DNA from: Clostridia bacterium
GTDB taxonomy: Bacteria; Bacillota; Clostridia; Monoglobales; Monoglobaceae
Assembly: GCA_017456605.1 (NCBI GenBank)
Contig: JAFTJA010000007.1
Span: forward strand, 1-64,000
Length of the DNA: 64,000 nt
Direction of reading: 5' to 3'
The notes under the pieces were generated by a model that did no database searches, was not told where the DNA came from, and saw nothing but the letters and a program-made list of their open reading frames with translations. Within the stretch, counting starts at the first letter, position 1. Every line of letters begins with the position of its first letter. Below are positions 7,549 through 16,222 of the stretch, piece after piece. Position numbers and translations under genes: made by a program.

Positions 7549-8838
7549 ATGCCTAACAGTTTCAACAAATTTGCAAACAGTTTTCAAGCCACAGCCCGCC
7601 TCCGGCTCGCGGGGATACGCTGCCTGATGAAGCATCTGGGAAACCCCCAGGATAGCCTTCGGTTTGTCCACGTAGCAGGCACCAACGGCAAAGGCTCGGT
7701 CTGCAGCTTTCTTCAAAGTATATTCACCGATGCCGGATATCATACAGGAAAGTATACCTCGCCAAATTTGATAACGGTATGTGAGCGCATTTCAGTGGAC
7801 GGAGAGCTGATTTCCGAAAGCGAAATAAACAACATCTTGAAAACCGTGGAGATCGCCGCAGGAAAGGTCAAAGAAGAAACCGGTGACTTTCCCACTCAAT
7901 TTGAAATCTGGACGGCCGCAGCCTTTTGTTACTTTGAAGCAAAAAAATGTGACCTTGTAATTCTTGAAACCGGGCTTGGCGGAACTCACGATGCAACCAA
8001 CATCATCAAATCACCTCTTGCCTCTGTCATCGCCACAATAGACATTGACCACACCGAATACTTAGGTGACACCATAGAAAAAATTGCCCATGAAAAAGCA
8101 GGCATAATCAAAAATCCGCAAACTGGCAGCGGACTTACCATATCTTCCATTCAGCATCCCGATGCGGAAAAAGTCCTCCAAAAGGTATGTAGCGACAGAA
8201 AAAACCGCCTTGTTTTTGCAGGCAACCCAAAAATAAAAGATTTTGAAAATTTCCACGAAATTTTTGATTATACATCAACCGGTGGAAAGGTTTTTGATGA
8301 TGTGCTTTGTGGAATAACAGGTTCTTATCAGCCCAAAAACGCTGTCATTGCTATTGAAACCGCTCTTGCACTGGGAATTGACGAAAAATACATAAAGAGC
8401 GGCATATCAAGAACCAAAAACCCCGGTCGGTTTGAAATAATCCACCAAAACCCCACCGTTATATATGACGGCGCCCACAACAAAAATGGGATGACGGCCC
8501 TTGCCGAAAGCTTGTGCCATTACTTCCCCAAATGGCATGGTGCGACCTTTATTATGGCATTTATGGGGGACAAGGACATCTGCGGCGAGCTTGAAATTCT
8601 AAGAGAAGCAGGGCTTCTTTTGGGTTCAAAAATCTTTGCCGTAAAGGTAAAAGACAACCCCCGTGCAGCGGAAACAGCTTTTGTGGTTGAAGCTGCCAAA
8701 AAAACAGGAGTTGATGCCACTCCATATTCTGATTTAAAAAATGCATACACCGACGCCATAGACGCGGGCAAGCCCGTCATTCTTTGCGGTTCTCTTTATC
8801 TTTACAAAGACCTTGATGAAGTGTTAAAGGAAATTTAA
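7549..8838 (+). CDS. folC: Folylpolyglutamate synthase/dihydrofolate synthase FolC
   Basis: 429 aa, Mur-ligase superfamily. The ATP-binding loop VAGTNGKGSVCSFL is at about residue 44, ILETGLGGTHDATNII near 140, HTEYLGDTIEKIAHEKAGI near 168, and YDGAHNKNGM near 305. It adds glutamate to folates and so traps them in the cell. With the upstream transporter it forms a folate uptake-and-retention unit under the THF riboswitch. ATG 7549 with AAAGGATG upstream. Confidence 0.95.
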   Translation: MPNSFNKFANSFQATARLRLAGIRCLMKHLGNPQDSLRFVHVAGTNGKGSVCSFLQSIFTDAGYHTGKYTSPNLITVCERISVDGELISESEINNILKTVEIAAGKVKEETGDFPTQFEIWTAAAFCYFEAKKCDLVILETGLGGTHDATNIIKSPLASVIATIDIDHTEYLGDTIEKIAHEKAGIIKNPQTGSGLTISSIQHPDAEKVLQKVCSDRKNRLVFAGNPKIKDFENFHEIFDYTSTGGKVFDDVLCGITGSYQPKNAVIAIETALALGIDEKYIKSGISRTKNPGRFEIIHQNPTVIYDGAHNKNGMTALAESLCHYFPKWHGATFIMAFMGDKDICGELEILREAGLLLGSKIFAVKVKDNPRAAETAFVVEAAKKTGVDATPYSDLKNAYTDAIDAGKPVILCGSLYLYKDLDEVLKEI

Positions 8839-8856
8839 AAATTTTTACAACAGCTA

Positions 8857-8885
8857 TTGACAAATCAAATTTGATATGCTAAAAT
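8857..8885 (+). promoter_or_regulatory. Sigma-A promoter for tRNA-Gly
   Basis: TTGACA (8857-8862), a 17-nt spacer, TAAAAT (8880-8885). It is 35 nt before the mature tRNA 5' end. Confidence 0.8.
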
Positions 8886-8919
8886 ATCATTCGTGGTCAG
8901 GATGTACCACGAAATATTT

Positions 8920-8994
8920 GCGGGAGTGGCTCAGTGGTAGAGCGTCACCTTGCCAAGGTGAACGTCGCGAGTTCGAATCTCGTCTTCCGCTCCA
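8920..8994 (+). tRNA. tRNA-Gly (anticodon GCC)
   Basis: Cloverleaf folded by eye: acceptor GCGGGAG / CTTCCGC (one G-U), D arm with AGTGGTAGA, anticodon stem CACCT / AGGTG around loop TTGCCAA (anticodon GCC), T arm GCGAG-TTCGAAT-CTCGT. The 3' CCA is encoded (8992-8994). It has its own promoter and terminator. Confidence 0.97.
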
Positions 8995-8996
8995 AA

Positions 8997-9024
8997 AGAA
9001 GGCTTTTGAAGGCCTTCTTTTTTT
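8997..9024 (+). terminator. Terminator of tRNA-Gly
   Basis: Stem AGAAGGC / GCCTTCT followed by TTTTTT, 3 nt after the encoded CCA. Confidence 0.85.
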
Positions 9025-9030
9025 ATGTAC

Positions 9031-9065
9031 ACAAGAACCCAAAAACTTTGGGTTCTTGTTTTTTT
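9031..9065 (+). terminator. Second hairpin terminator, tRNA-Gly/SLH gene boundary
   Basis: Ten-bp stem ACAAGAACCC / GGGTTCTTGT followed on the plus strand by seven T. It abuts the end of the convergent SLH gene and may act in both directions, though the minus-strand T-run is poor. Confidence 0.65.
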
Positions 9066-9066
9066 G

Positions 9067-12000
9067 TTATCTTACGATAACCATTTCAGTGGGCTGGTCT
9101 TCATAAATCTTGATGAACAGCCTTACCTCATTACCTTCTTCAAATACTTCAATATCTCCTGATGTCACAACAGAAACGTTTCCTGTCTTGCGCTGTGAGT
9201 TGTATTCATAGACCAAAGCGCCATTAGTTGAATAGTTTCTTACTGTTCCGTTTACGCTGACATTTACTGAATCAGTAAATTTCTTTGTTACCCTTCCGTA
9301 AACAGTAACAAGGTCTGTTGCGACATTATTGGTAAATTCTGTTGTCATAGCATCCGTATCAAAGAGGAGTGTAATCTTGTCAACCTCGCCCTTTGCGTTT
9401 GTGCTGTACTGGAATATATCACCCTGTTCAAGCTGTTTTCCGTCGCCCTTGACAAAGATATTTTTGTCACTTGACATAAGCTCTACTCGTCTTCCGCTTT
9501 CGATACCGTAAACCACGTCTACCGCATCATAATCTTCGTTCTGTGCCGATGCAATTTCATCAACCAGAACAATGGGGTTCTTAGCTTCTGTTACGCCTGT
9601 TGTGCTTGTTACCACAATGGCTCTTGCCGAGAAGTCTTCCTGAAGATCATAAACTATGATATCATAAGGTGTGTTGTTCGAGAACATATTGATGTTTCTT
9701 ACTGCGTATCTTGTTGTGTCAGTACCTGCATCCTGTGGAATGTCAAATACGATTGTGCTTTCTGTTACTTTTACATTTCCGAGCATATTTGATGCGCTCT
9801 TATAAACTTGGTCTGCTGCTGCAATATTCTTTGTAAATACACCCTTGTTGACTGCGCCTGTTCCTGTTTTGTCAACCGCAAGGTCAATTCCCGTGAGGAG
9901 TCCCTGAGAGTTTGTTTCATAAGTCACAAGCTGAGGTGATACTACGCCGTCTTTTCCAAGAGCAGAAAGCGCTTCTTCAGCGGTAAGGCCATAAGTGTCA
10001 TTTACACGCACCTTGCTTGCTGCATCAAATACTGTTGTATCACCTGATGATGTGAATATCTTGAACTGAAGTGTCTTGTCGATTGTGCCGGTGATTGCAG
10101 CGCCAGTCATATATCCATAAGTTCCGCGGATAGCTGTTCCGGCGGTTGATGCTGTGGTGTCTACTGCTGCCACGTTGCCTTCAACATCAAGATAGAAGCG
10201 GCCTTCGTCACGAAGGTTTATTTCATTCGGATAGTTTGCAGCCTTTTTATAAACTGTTTCAGAGTCATTTATCCTGAAGCCCTGAGAAGTTGTCTGTGTT
10301 ACACGTCCAAGGACGCTTTCTGTTGAAACATAGCCCTTGATAAGCTGTTTATCCTGGCTGACTGTATACGAAATTACGTTCCATTCTTCTAAATCTTCCG
10401 GCTGAATCTGTGCGCCGTCTTTCCAGAGAACGAAATCTACCTCTGTGCTTTCAGGGTCAAGAAGAAGCGAACCGTTGTTGTATTTGTCGGTAACTCTTCC
10501 TGTTGCCGATGAAACAGTTTCTACTACAAGGTTAGTAAAGTGATTTACAAACACAATGTCATATACATTGTTTACGTCGGTATCAAGAAGAACAAGATTT
10601 CCTGTTGCAGGAATAAGCTGTTCGTTGGTAAGTGTGCTGATAAACTTTCCGTTATAAATATAAACAGGACTTGCCACTATGCTTGCAGTTCTGGTTGTGG
10701 TGTCATTTGTGCCTGCTCTCCAGTAAGTTACTGTTTTGTTTGTATCACTTTCGCCGGTAACAGATTCAATATCTGTTGCGTTGATGGTGAGCACGTTGTT
10801 TTTGCTTTCCTGGGGTTTAACCAGAATAAGTGTCTTGCGGTCGCGGGTTGTGTCTATTCTTGCATAATAAACCACGTTATATCCAAGATATTCGCGCGCC
10901 ATTGTGGTGCCTTCTTCAAAAACGCTTTCGTTTATCATAATTTGGTTCTCAGCTGTTGTGCTGCCGCCTGTGAGAGTTGTCTCGCTTGTTCCGGTAATCT
11001 GTCCGTACGCTTTCTCAACATTGAGTCTGTCATAAAGAAGTGTTTTGTCCACAACTTCATATATAATGTTTGAGCCAAATCCGGTCTGTTCCATAAGGTT
11101 TACTGTCAGGCCGTTAAATACCAATTGCGCAATATCACCTCTTTTTGCAGGATTTCCGCCTGCTGCAGAGATGCCCTTGAGAAGCTGATTTTCCGATGCA
11201 ACAGCCATATAACCTGCGGGATATCCGCCTCTTTGCATTGCCACAGGCTCATAACCAAGAGCTCTTACTAAAATGGTAACAGCTTCCTGAAGAAGTACGG
11301 GGTCATCGGGACGGAATGCCCCTGTGTCATCTCCTATTACAAGTCCCTGCTGTTCTGCTACGTTGATTGCACCTGTTGCCCAGTGACCCGAAGGAACGTC
11401 AGGGAAACGTGTAGCATACCCTGAGCCTGTTGCCACGTCTTCAAGGCCTACTGAATAAACTGCAACCTTTGCCATTTCAGAACGGAGAATGGAGTCATCA
11501 GGACGAAAAGCTCCGTCTTCTGCATCACCTACCATTATGCCCAGTGCTCCCAGAACCTCTGCTGCTTCTTCATACTTTGTACCTGCAATGTCAGGAGAAA
11601 GAGCAACACGGCGGCTGCTGTATCTTGAAGGCGCTACAGACTCTGAAAGTCCGTCGTTCATCATAGCATTGTTCTTTGTTCTGTTCTGTTCAACAACTGC
11701 TTCACTGTTGTCGGTTGTTTTTGTTGCGCGGGGCATTGCTGCCGGTGCCTTTGAATTTTCACCTGCATTTTCTGCTCCGTTTTCAGTTTCGGTTGATTGG
11801 TTGGTTTGTCCGTTGTTTGTGTCGTTTGGTGCCGCACTGTTTCCGGCACTGTCTTCTGAGTTTTCAGAAGCTGCGCCGTTTAACATCTCGGGGGTTTCAC
11901 CCGAAGCGAGAATCAATTCCGCATCTGCGGCAAAAACATTTATGCCTAACGTGAAAAGCAAAACTACGGCTAAGCACAAGGCAATAAATTTTTTTGACAT
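9067..12000 (-). CDS. S-layer homology (SLH) domain surface protein
   Basis: 977 aa. Signal peptide about 1-25 (FIALCLAVVLLFTLGINVFAAD). A low-complexity Asn/Thr/Glu-rich linker follows (about 45-135), then three SLH repeats: about 137-193 (ending RSEMAKVAVYS), 199-252 (FPDVPSGHWATGAINVAEQQ), 258-308 (GGYPAGYMAVASENQLL). About 660 residues of predicted beta-rich, uncharacterised sequence complete it. SLH domains anchor proteins to pyruvylated secondary cell-wall polymers. The arrangement resembles the 1007-aa protein at 49003-52026, so the two are probable paralogues. GAGGAGG site 7 nt from the ATG. Divergent from the SLH gene at 12270. Confidence 0.9.
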   Translation of the reverse strand: MSKKFIALCLAVVLLFTLGINVFAADAELILASGETPEMLNGAASENSEDSAGNSAAPNDTNNGQTNQSTETENGAENAGENSKAPAAMPRATKTTDNSEAVVEQNRTKNNAMMNDGLSESVAPSRYSSRRVALSPDIAGTKYEEAAEVLGALGIMVGDAEDGAFRPDDSILRSEMAKVAVYSVGLEDVATGSGYATRFPDVPSGHWATGAINVAEQQGLVIGDDTGAFRPDDPVLLQEAVTILVRALGYEPVAMQRGGYPAGYMAVASENQLLKGISAAGGNPAKRGDIAQLVFNGLTVNLMEQTGFGSNIIYEVVDKTLLYDRLNVEKAYGQITGTSETTLTGGSTTAENQIMINESVFEEGTTMAREYLGYNVVYYARIDTTRDRKTLILVKPQESKNNVLTINATDIESVTGESDTNKTVTYWRAGTNDTTTRTASIVASPVYIYNGKFISTLTNEQLIPATGNLVLLDTDVNNVYDIVFVNHFTNLVVETVSSATGRVTDKYNNGSLLLDPESTEVDFVLWKDGAQIQPEDLEEWNVISYTVSQDKQLIKGYVSTESVLGRVTQTTSQGFRINDSETVYKKAANYPNEINLRDEGRFYLDVEGNVAAVDTTASTAGTAIRGTYGYMTGAAITGTIDKTLQFKIFTSSGDTTVFDAASKVRVNDTYGLTAEEALSALGKDGVVSPQLVTYETNSQGLLTGIDLAVDKTGTGAVNKGVFTKNIAAADQVYKSASNMLGNVKVTESTIVFDIPQDAGTDTTRYAVRNINMFSNNTPYDIIVYDLQEDFSARAIVVTSTTGVTEAKNPIVLVDEIASAQNEDYDAVDVVYGIESGRRVELMSSDKNIFVKGDGKQLEQGDIFQYSTNAKGEVDKITLLFDTDAMTTEFTNNVATDLVTVYGRVTKKFTDSVNVSVNGTVRNYSTNGALVYEYNSQRKTGNVSVVTSGDIEVFEEGNEVRLFIKIYEDQPTEMVIVR

Positions 12001-12166
12001 TTTTATTCCTCCTCTTTTAAAATTGAAAATGTTTCGCTTTTATTGTGTGTCGGCAAAAAAAATTTACAACACAAATTTTTTGGCTTATTGACAAAAATAT
12101 TCCTTTGCTGTTTGTTTTTTTAATCACTTTGTAATAAATATGTAAAAAATTTTTAGGGAAATATAG

Positions 12167-12195
12167 TTGAAATATATAAAATTTTATGATAGAAT
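12167..12195 (+). promoter_or_regulatory. Sigma-A promoter for the 606-aa SLH gene
   Basis: TTGAAA (12167-12172), a 17-nt spacer, TAGAAT (12190-12195), in an AT-rich divergent intergenic region (12001-12269). I found no comparably good promoter for the minus-strand SLH gene here. Confidence 0.65.
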
Positions 12196-12269
12196 AAAAT
12201 TGTTAAAAAATAACTTTATATTATTTTGATAATTATTAACAACCTAAACTATACCAAGGGGGAATTTAA

Positions 12270-14090
12270 ATGATTAACAAAAAACTTTTGAGCGGTATTA
12301 TCTGCGTGGTATTTCTGCTCTCAACGCTGTCTGTTGCGGCACTTCCTTTTTCCGACGTGGAAAATGACCCGACCGTAGAGTGGGCAAAGCCATACATAAA
12401 CGAAATGGCAGAGCTCGGCTATATCAAGGGCTATGAAGACGGCACATTCAAGCCCAACAATACCATTTCAAAAACCGAAGTTCTTATTCTTCTTTCAAGA
12501 ATGATAGGTGTTAACGACGAAAGTTTTGCAGATTCCCTTGAATATGCAGTGTCCGAAAACAAGGATGTTCTCAGCAAGTATTCAACAAATTATCAAAAAG
12601 AGGTTTCTTTCCTCCTTTATGCGGGAATTCTTGATTCAAGCGACCTTGATTCATATATTTCAAACGCAAACAAAAATACAGCCCTCAAAAGATACGAGGC
12701 AGCAGTGCTTTTGACAAAGCTTCTGGGTGCTGAAGAAGAAGTTCAGGGCAACGCATTTGTTTCATCTTCATATGCTGACACTGTTGAAATTCCTGATTCC
12801 GCAAGAGCATATGTTGAATACGTTAAAGAAAAAGGCATTATGCAGGGTATGGGAAACAACGAACAGGGTCAGCCTATGTTTTCCCCCAACACATCTGTTA
12901 CACGTTCACAGATGGCAAAGATGCTTTACAGCCTCATAGATGTTATTGACCTTTCAACACAAACAGGTACAATTGTTTCAGTTGACACCTTCAACGAAAC
13001 CATCACTGTTACAATCGGCGGAAACGACATTGTTTATGACATCAAAGCCAACACAAAATTCAAAGTTAACGGTGAAGATGTTAAAGCGACAGACCTCAAA
13101 AAAGGTATGGCTGTGAAGATTACACACATAGCAGGAAACGTTGCGCTCATCGAAAACAACGTTGTTATAGAGGACTCCGTTATCTATGGTTTGGTTTCTA
13201 CAACAAAAGACTCCACCACAAGATCTGTTACCATCGCTGATGCAAACAACAAGAAAGACGTTTCCACCTACGTTCTCGCTGACAATGCGAAAATAAGGGT
13301 AAACGGCGCTATCGACCTCTTCAGCAAAGTTAAAGCCAACAACTATGTGGCGCTCACATTGGTTGACGGCCTTGTTGAAACCCTTGAGGTTATTGACAAA
13401 ACAACAAGTGCAAGCGGCACACTTGAATCAATCGACGCGTCAGGAGAATTCACAGTTCTTAACGTAAAAGATTCATCAGGCGAAGTTGCGGCTTACGAAA
13501 TTTCAGCTGATGGTGTTGACGTTTCAAGAAACAGTCTTGATGCAAACCTCAACCAGCTTATGAATGGAGATACTGTTGTTCTCAAGATGACTTACGGCAA
13601 GGTTACAAAAGTTTCAGCGAGCAGCAAGAACCAGAACCTTTCAGGTTCAATTTCATACATCACTCATTCAAAAGATGGCTCAGTAATCGGCTTTGAAACT
13701 TCAAATTCCCTCAACGAATACAAGGTTAACAAGAGCGTTTCAGTTCTTATTGACTCGACCGAAGAAGGAACTGTTTATGACCTCCGTCCCGGAACAGATA
13801 TTGACATCACACTCCAGAGCAGCGAAATCATAACCATCAAGGCTGCAAGTGTTGTTGCAAAATCTTCTCTCAACGGAACAGTAAAGAGCATAAACGCAAC
13901 ATACGGACTTATGGTTGTTGAAGAAAGCGGAATTGACTATAATGTATTTGTCAACTCAAACACAAAAATCATTGACAGCACAACCGGAAGGTCTGTTCTT
14001 CTCAAGAATGTTGAAAAAGGCAAGTTCGTTACTGTTACCGGTTCTACCGCATCAGGTGTTTTGGAAGCATCTGTTATAGTTGTTCAGTAA
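12270..14090 (+). CDS. SLH domain protein with tandem beta repeats
   Basis: 606 aa. Signal peptide about 1-24. SLH repeats at about 26-80 (FSDVENDPTVEWAKPYINEM), a degenerate one at about 85-152, and about 167-223 (VTRSQMAKMLYSLID). After that, residues about 230-606 are built of five similar units of roughly 70-80 aa, each beginning G-(T/L/S)-(I/V/L)-x-S/Y (GTIVSVDTF, GLVSTTKDS, GTLESIDAS, GSISYITHS, GTVKSINAT) and ending with a K-G/G-D-x-V hydrophobic strand. These are likely small beta-barrel domains. Strong AAGGGGG site. Terminator at 14106. Confidence 0.88.
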   Translation: MINKKLLSGIICVVFLLSTLSVAALPFSDVENDPTVEWAKPYINEMAELGYIKGYEDGTFKPNNTISKTEVLILLSRMIGVNDESFADSLEYAVSENKDVLSKYSTNYQKEVSFLLYAGILDSSDLDSYISNANKNTALKRYEAAVLLTKLLGAEEEVQGNAFVSSSYADTVEIPDSARAYVEYVKEKGIMQGMGNNEQGQPMFSPNTSVTRSQMAKMLYSLIDVIDLSTQTGTIVSVDTFNETITVTIGGNDIVYDIKANTKFKVNGEDVKATDLKKGMAVKITHIAGNVALIENNVVIEDSVIYGLVSTTKDSTTRSVTIADANNKKDVSTYVLADNAKIRVNGAIDLFSKVKANNYVALTLVDGLVETLEVIDKTTSASGTLESIDASGEFTVLNVKDSSGEVAAYEISADGVDVSRNSLDANLNQLMNGDTVVLKMTYGKVTKVSASSKNQNLSGSISYITHSKDGSVIGFETSNSLNEYKVNKSVSVLIDSTEEGTVYDLRPGTDIDITLQSSEIITIKAASVVAKSSLNGTVKSINATYGLMVVEESGIDYNVFVNSNTKIIDSTTGRSVLLKNVEKGKFVTVTGSTASGVLEASVIVVQ

Positions 14091-14105
14091 TTTGATCCAA
14101 ACGAA

Positions 14106-14138
14106 AAATACCGCATCATCTGATGCGGTATTTTTTTG
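14106..14138 (+). terminator. Terminator of the 606-aa SLH gene
   Basis: Perfect stem AAATACCGCATCA / TGATGCGGTATTT with a 2-nt loop and a T-run of seven. 16 nt past the stop. Confidence 0.88.
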
Positions 14139-14191
14139 TATAAAAAATCTTTTTGCTGTAAATACTTTCCACATATAAGGTGGTGTTTTTA

Positions 14192-14509
14192 TTGATAGAC
14201 AAAAAATCAAGACGTGTCGTAATAATAAACAACATACAGTCCGACACAATCGACCAGGCAATTTTTATATTGAAATCCGACAAGGCGACTGAGCCTTCCA
14301 AAAGCCTTGACAGAGATATTTCTCTTGAGGCACAAAAAATCATAGATAATTATATAAATCAGGTAGAACGCCTCAAAAAGGTTCAGGAGCCGTTTTCAAC
14401 AAGAGAAAGAAACAGGCACAAGCCAAAAAGGCCGTCATTTTTCTTGCCGGTGACTCTTACCGCAGGATTTATGCTTGCAGTATTTTTTCTTATGATATAC
14501 TTCGGCTGA
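14192..14509 (+). CDS. Small tail-anchored membrane protein, unknown
   Basis: 105 aa, not recognised. The soluble N-terminal part (DKKSRRVVIINNIQSDTIDQ) is followed by a charged helix and a C-terminal membrane segment (about 83-103, FFLPVTLTAGFMLAVFFLM). TTG at 14192 is chosen because AAGGTGG lies 7-8 nt upstream; two GTG codons at 14180 and 14183 overlap that site. Its stop is directly next to the stop of the convergent gene at 14510. Confidence 0.7.
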   Translation: MIDKKSRRVVIINNIQSDTIDQAIFILKSDKATEPSKSLDRDISLEAQKIIDNYINQVERLKKVQEPFSTRERNRHKPKRPSFFLPVTLTAGFMLAVFFLMIYFG

Positions 14510-15001
14510 TTACTCCAAAACTTCACTTATATTGATTATGCCAAGACCTTTTTCCTTGGCATAATCCACCGTATGCGATGTCCCGCCATTTCTTCGGGTT
14601 TTATATGCTATACACATGCTGCTGTTTTCCACCATGAACTTGTTCCGAAGATGCATGCAACCGGTACAATATTTTTCTGTAACATAAATAATTTCATCCG
14701 CACAGCTTAAAACTTTCTCATAGCGTCTTTTGTCTGCCTCCGACCATTTCATATTCTGGTCCCGACATGGGAGCGCCATAATAAGTTTAAGTTGTGGGAT
14801 GCTTTTCTTTTTTTCAATTATGACCTCTGCCGCAAGCAAATCAAAGCCCAAAGCTCCGCCTGAAATAAATTCTGTATATCCAATGCCCGCAATGTGGCAA
14901 ACAACCTTTTCTAAAGTGCAGCGTATCTTATTTTCATATTCCGCCGGCAAGCTTCTGTGCCCGCTGAAGCAACAACGCTGTGCCTTTTTTGACTGTTCCA
15001 T
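14510..15001 (-). CDS. SLOG/DUF1273-like protein
   Basis: 163 aa. CCFSGHRSLPAEYE at the N-terminus, EFISGGALGFDLLAAEVI (about 46-63) and the C-terminal GGTSHTVDYAKEKG resemble the SLOG (YspA/YpsA-like, Rossmann) family, proposed to bind nucleotides or nucleotide-derived ligands. The reading frame stays open far upstream to 15499, but that part runs antisense to the lrgA-like gene; the ATG at 15001 gives the family's usual start. Function unknown. Confidence 0.8.
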   Translation of the reverse strand: MEQSKKAQRCCFSGHRSLPAEYENKIRCTLEKVVCHIAGIGYTEFISGGALGFDLLAAEVIIEKKKSIPQLKLIMALPCRDQNMKWSEADKRRYEKVLSCADEIIYVTEKYCTGCMHLRNKFMVENSSMCIAYKTRRNGGTSHTVDYAKEKGLGIINISEVLE

Positions 15002-15076
15002 ATAGATTCTCCACCCTTTAGCTATTTTTGTTAAACAGTTTATCATATTCAAAAAACATTTGTCAAATTGTCCATA

Positions 15077-15105
15077 TTTACTTTTTGAAAACTTTGTGGT
15101 AATAT
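15077..15105 (+). promoter_or_regulatory. Likely sigma-A promoter for lrgAB-like genes
   Basis: TTTACT (15077-15082), a 17-nt spacer, TAATAT (15100-15105). A separate TATAAT occurs at 15113 but lacks a good -35. Confidence 0.45.
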
Positions 15106-15137
15106 ATGGTTGTATAATTTTTAGGGAGGGTATATAC

Positions 15138-15509
15138 TTGAATTTTTTCAAACAGGTATTTTGGGTTTTTGTGCTTTGCTGCGTTGGTGAGGTTGTTTCT
15201 ATTTTTCTTCCTTTTCCTATGCCGGGAAGTGTCCTTGCCCTCATTCTTTTATTCCTTTGTCTGCTATCAAAGAAAATACGCCCGGCACAGATTGATACCG
15301 TTTGCGACTTTCTTCTTGGGAATATGGCATTTATTTTTATTCCGTCAACCGTTTCAATAATTGCATATATTGACGTTTTCAAAAACATATTGTGGCAATT
15401 TATTTTTATCTGTATCGCCACAACTGTTATTACATTTTTTGCTACGGCATATGCCGTGAAACTTACCATGCATATTCTGTCAAAAAAAGGGGGCAACAAA
15501 AATGCTTGA
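15138..15509 (+). CDS. lrgA: CidA/LrgA family holin-like protein
   Basis: 123 aa, four predicted helices. FLPFPMPGSVLALILLFLCL and the middle FLLGNMAFIFIPSTVSI are typical of CidA/LrgA. These act with LrgB in murein hydrolase control or, in some bacteria, pyruvate/glycolate transport. TTG start at 15138 preceded by GGGAGGG with 7-nt spacing. The end overlaps the lrgB-like start by 8 nt, so translation is coupled. Confidence 0.88.
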   Translation: MNFFKQVFWVFVLCCVGEVVSIFLPFPMPGSVLALILLFLCLLSKKIRPAQIDTVCDFLLGNMAFIFIPSTVSIIAYIDVFKNILWQFIFICIATTVITFFATAYAVKLTMHILSKKGGNKNA

Positions 15510-16182
15510 CCAATTCACATCCGCTCCCATTTTTGGCTTTACTCTTTGTGTAGTGTCTTATATCATAGGGCTCAAAGTAAAACAAAAATTTAATTATCCA
15601 ATAGCAAACCCTATGATTATTGCAGCAATTCTCATCATTGGAATTTTGCTGATTTTCAAGATACCCCTTGAAAACTTTATGCGTGGCGGCGCCTTCGTTT
15701 CAATGCTTCTCGCCCCCGCAACTGCAGCGCTGGCACTTTCTATGTACCGCCAAATTGAAATCATCAAAAAAAATCTCATCCCGATTTTGGTAGGGTGCGT
15801 GGTCGGTGTCGTCTCAGCCCTTGTCAGCATAATCGTCCTTTGCAAGCTTTTCGGCATTTCTGACGAAATAACAGCAAGCCTCATCCCAAAATCCATCACC
15901 ACCGCAATCGCAACCCAGCTCTCAATTAAGCTTGGCGGGATGGCTCCCGTAACTGTGGCTGCCGTTGCTGTTACCGGGATTTTCGGTGCTGTTGCTTCAC
16001 CATATCTCATCCGGTGGTCGCGTATCAATAATTCTGTGGCTGCAGGGCTTGCCATAGGGGCATCAAGCCACGCCCTCGGCACGTCAAAAGCCATTGAAAT
16101 CGGCGAGGTGGAAGGCTCTGTCAGTGGCATCGCCGTGGGCCTTTGCGGAATCATCACTGTGATTTTAGCAATCTTTCTTTAA
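15502..16182 (+). CDS. lrgB: LrgB family protein
   Basis: 226 aa, multi-pass membrane protein of the LrgB/PlsH class. Conserved IPKSITTAIATQLS (about 130-143), GVFG-like VTGIFGAVASPYLI, and ASSHALGTSKAIEIGE (about 188-203) are all present. It partners the upstream LrgA-like protein. No LytSR-type regulator gene is nearby. ATG start within the lrgA-like 3' end. Confidence 0.92.
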   Translation: MLDQFTSAPIFGFTLCVVSYIIGLKVKQKFNYPIANPMIIAAILIIGILLIFKIPLENFMRGGAFVSMLLAPATAALALSMYRQIEIIKKNLIPILVGCVVGVVSALVSIIVLCKLFGISDEITASLIPKSITTAIATQLSIKLGGMAPVTVAAVAVTGIFGAVASPYLIRWSRINNSVAAGLAIGASSHALGTSKAIEIGEVEGSVSGIAVGLCGIITVILAIFL

Positions 16183-16187
16183 TCCAA

Positions 16188-16222
16188 CAAAAAAATGCTT
16201 TGAAAATTCAAAGCATTTTTAT
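16188..16222. terminator. Bidirectional terminator between lrgB and PAP2 genes
   Basis: Stem AATGCTTTGAA / TTCAAAGCATT with a 2-nt loop, A-run on the left and T-run on the right. It can serve both convergent genes; the right edge overlaps the PAP2 stop codon. Confidence 0.85.

Noticed and set aside
10540-11073. 177-codon plus-strand open frame inside the 977-aa SLH gene
   Set aside because: Antisense to a well-supported gene; Cys-rich translation without domain features.
15002-15499. N-terminal extension of the SLOG-like gene
   Set aside because: The open frame is antisense to the lrgA-like gene; the ATG at 15001 gives the family-like N-terminus.
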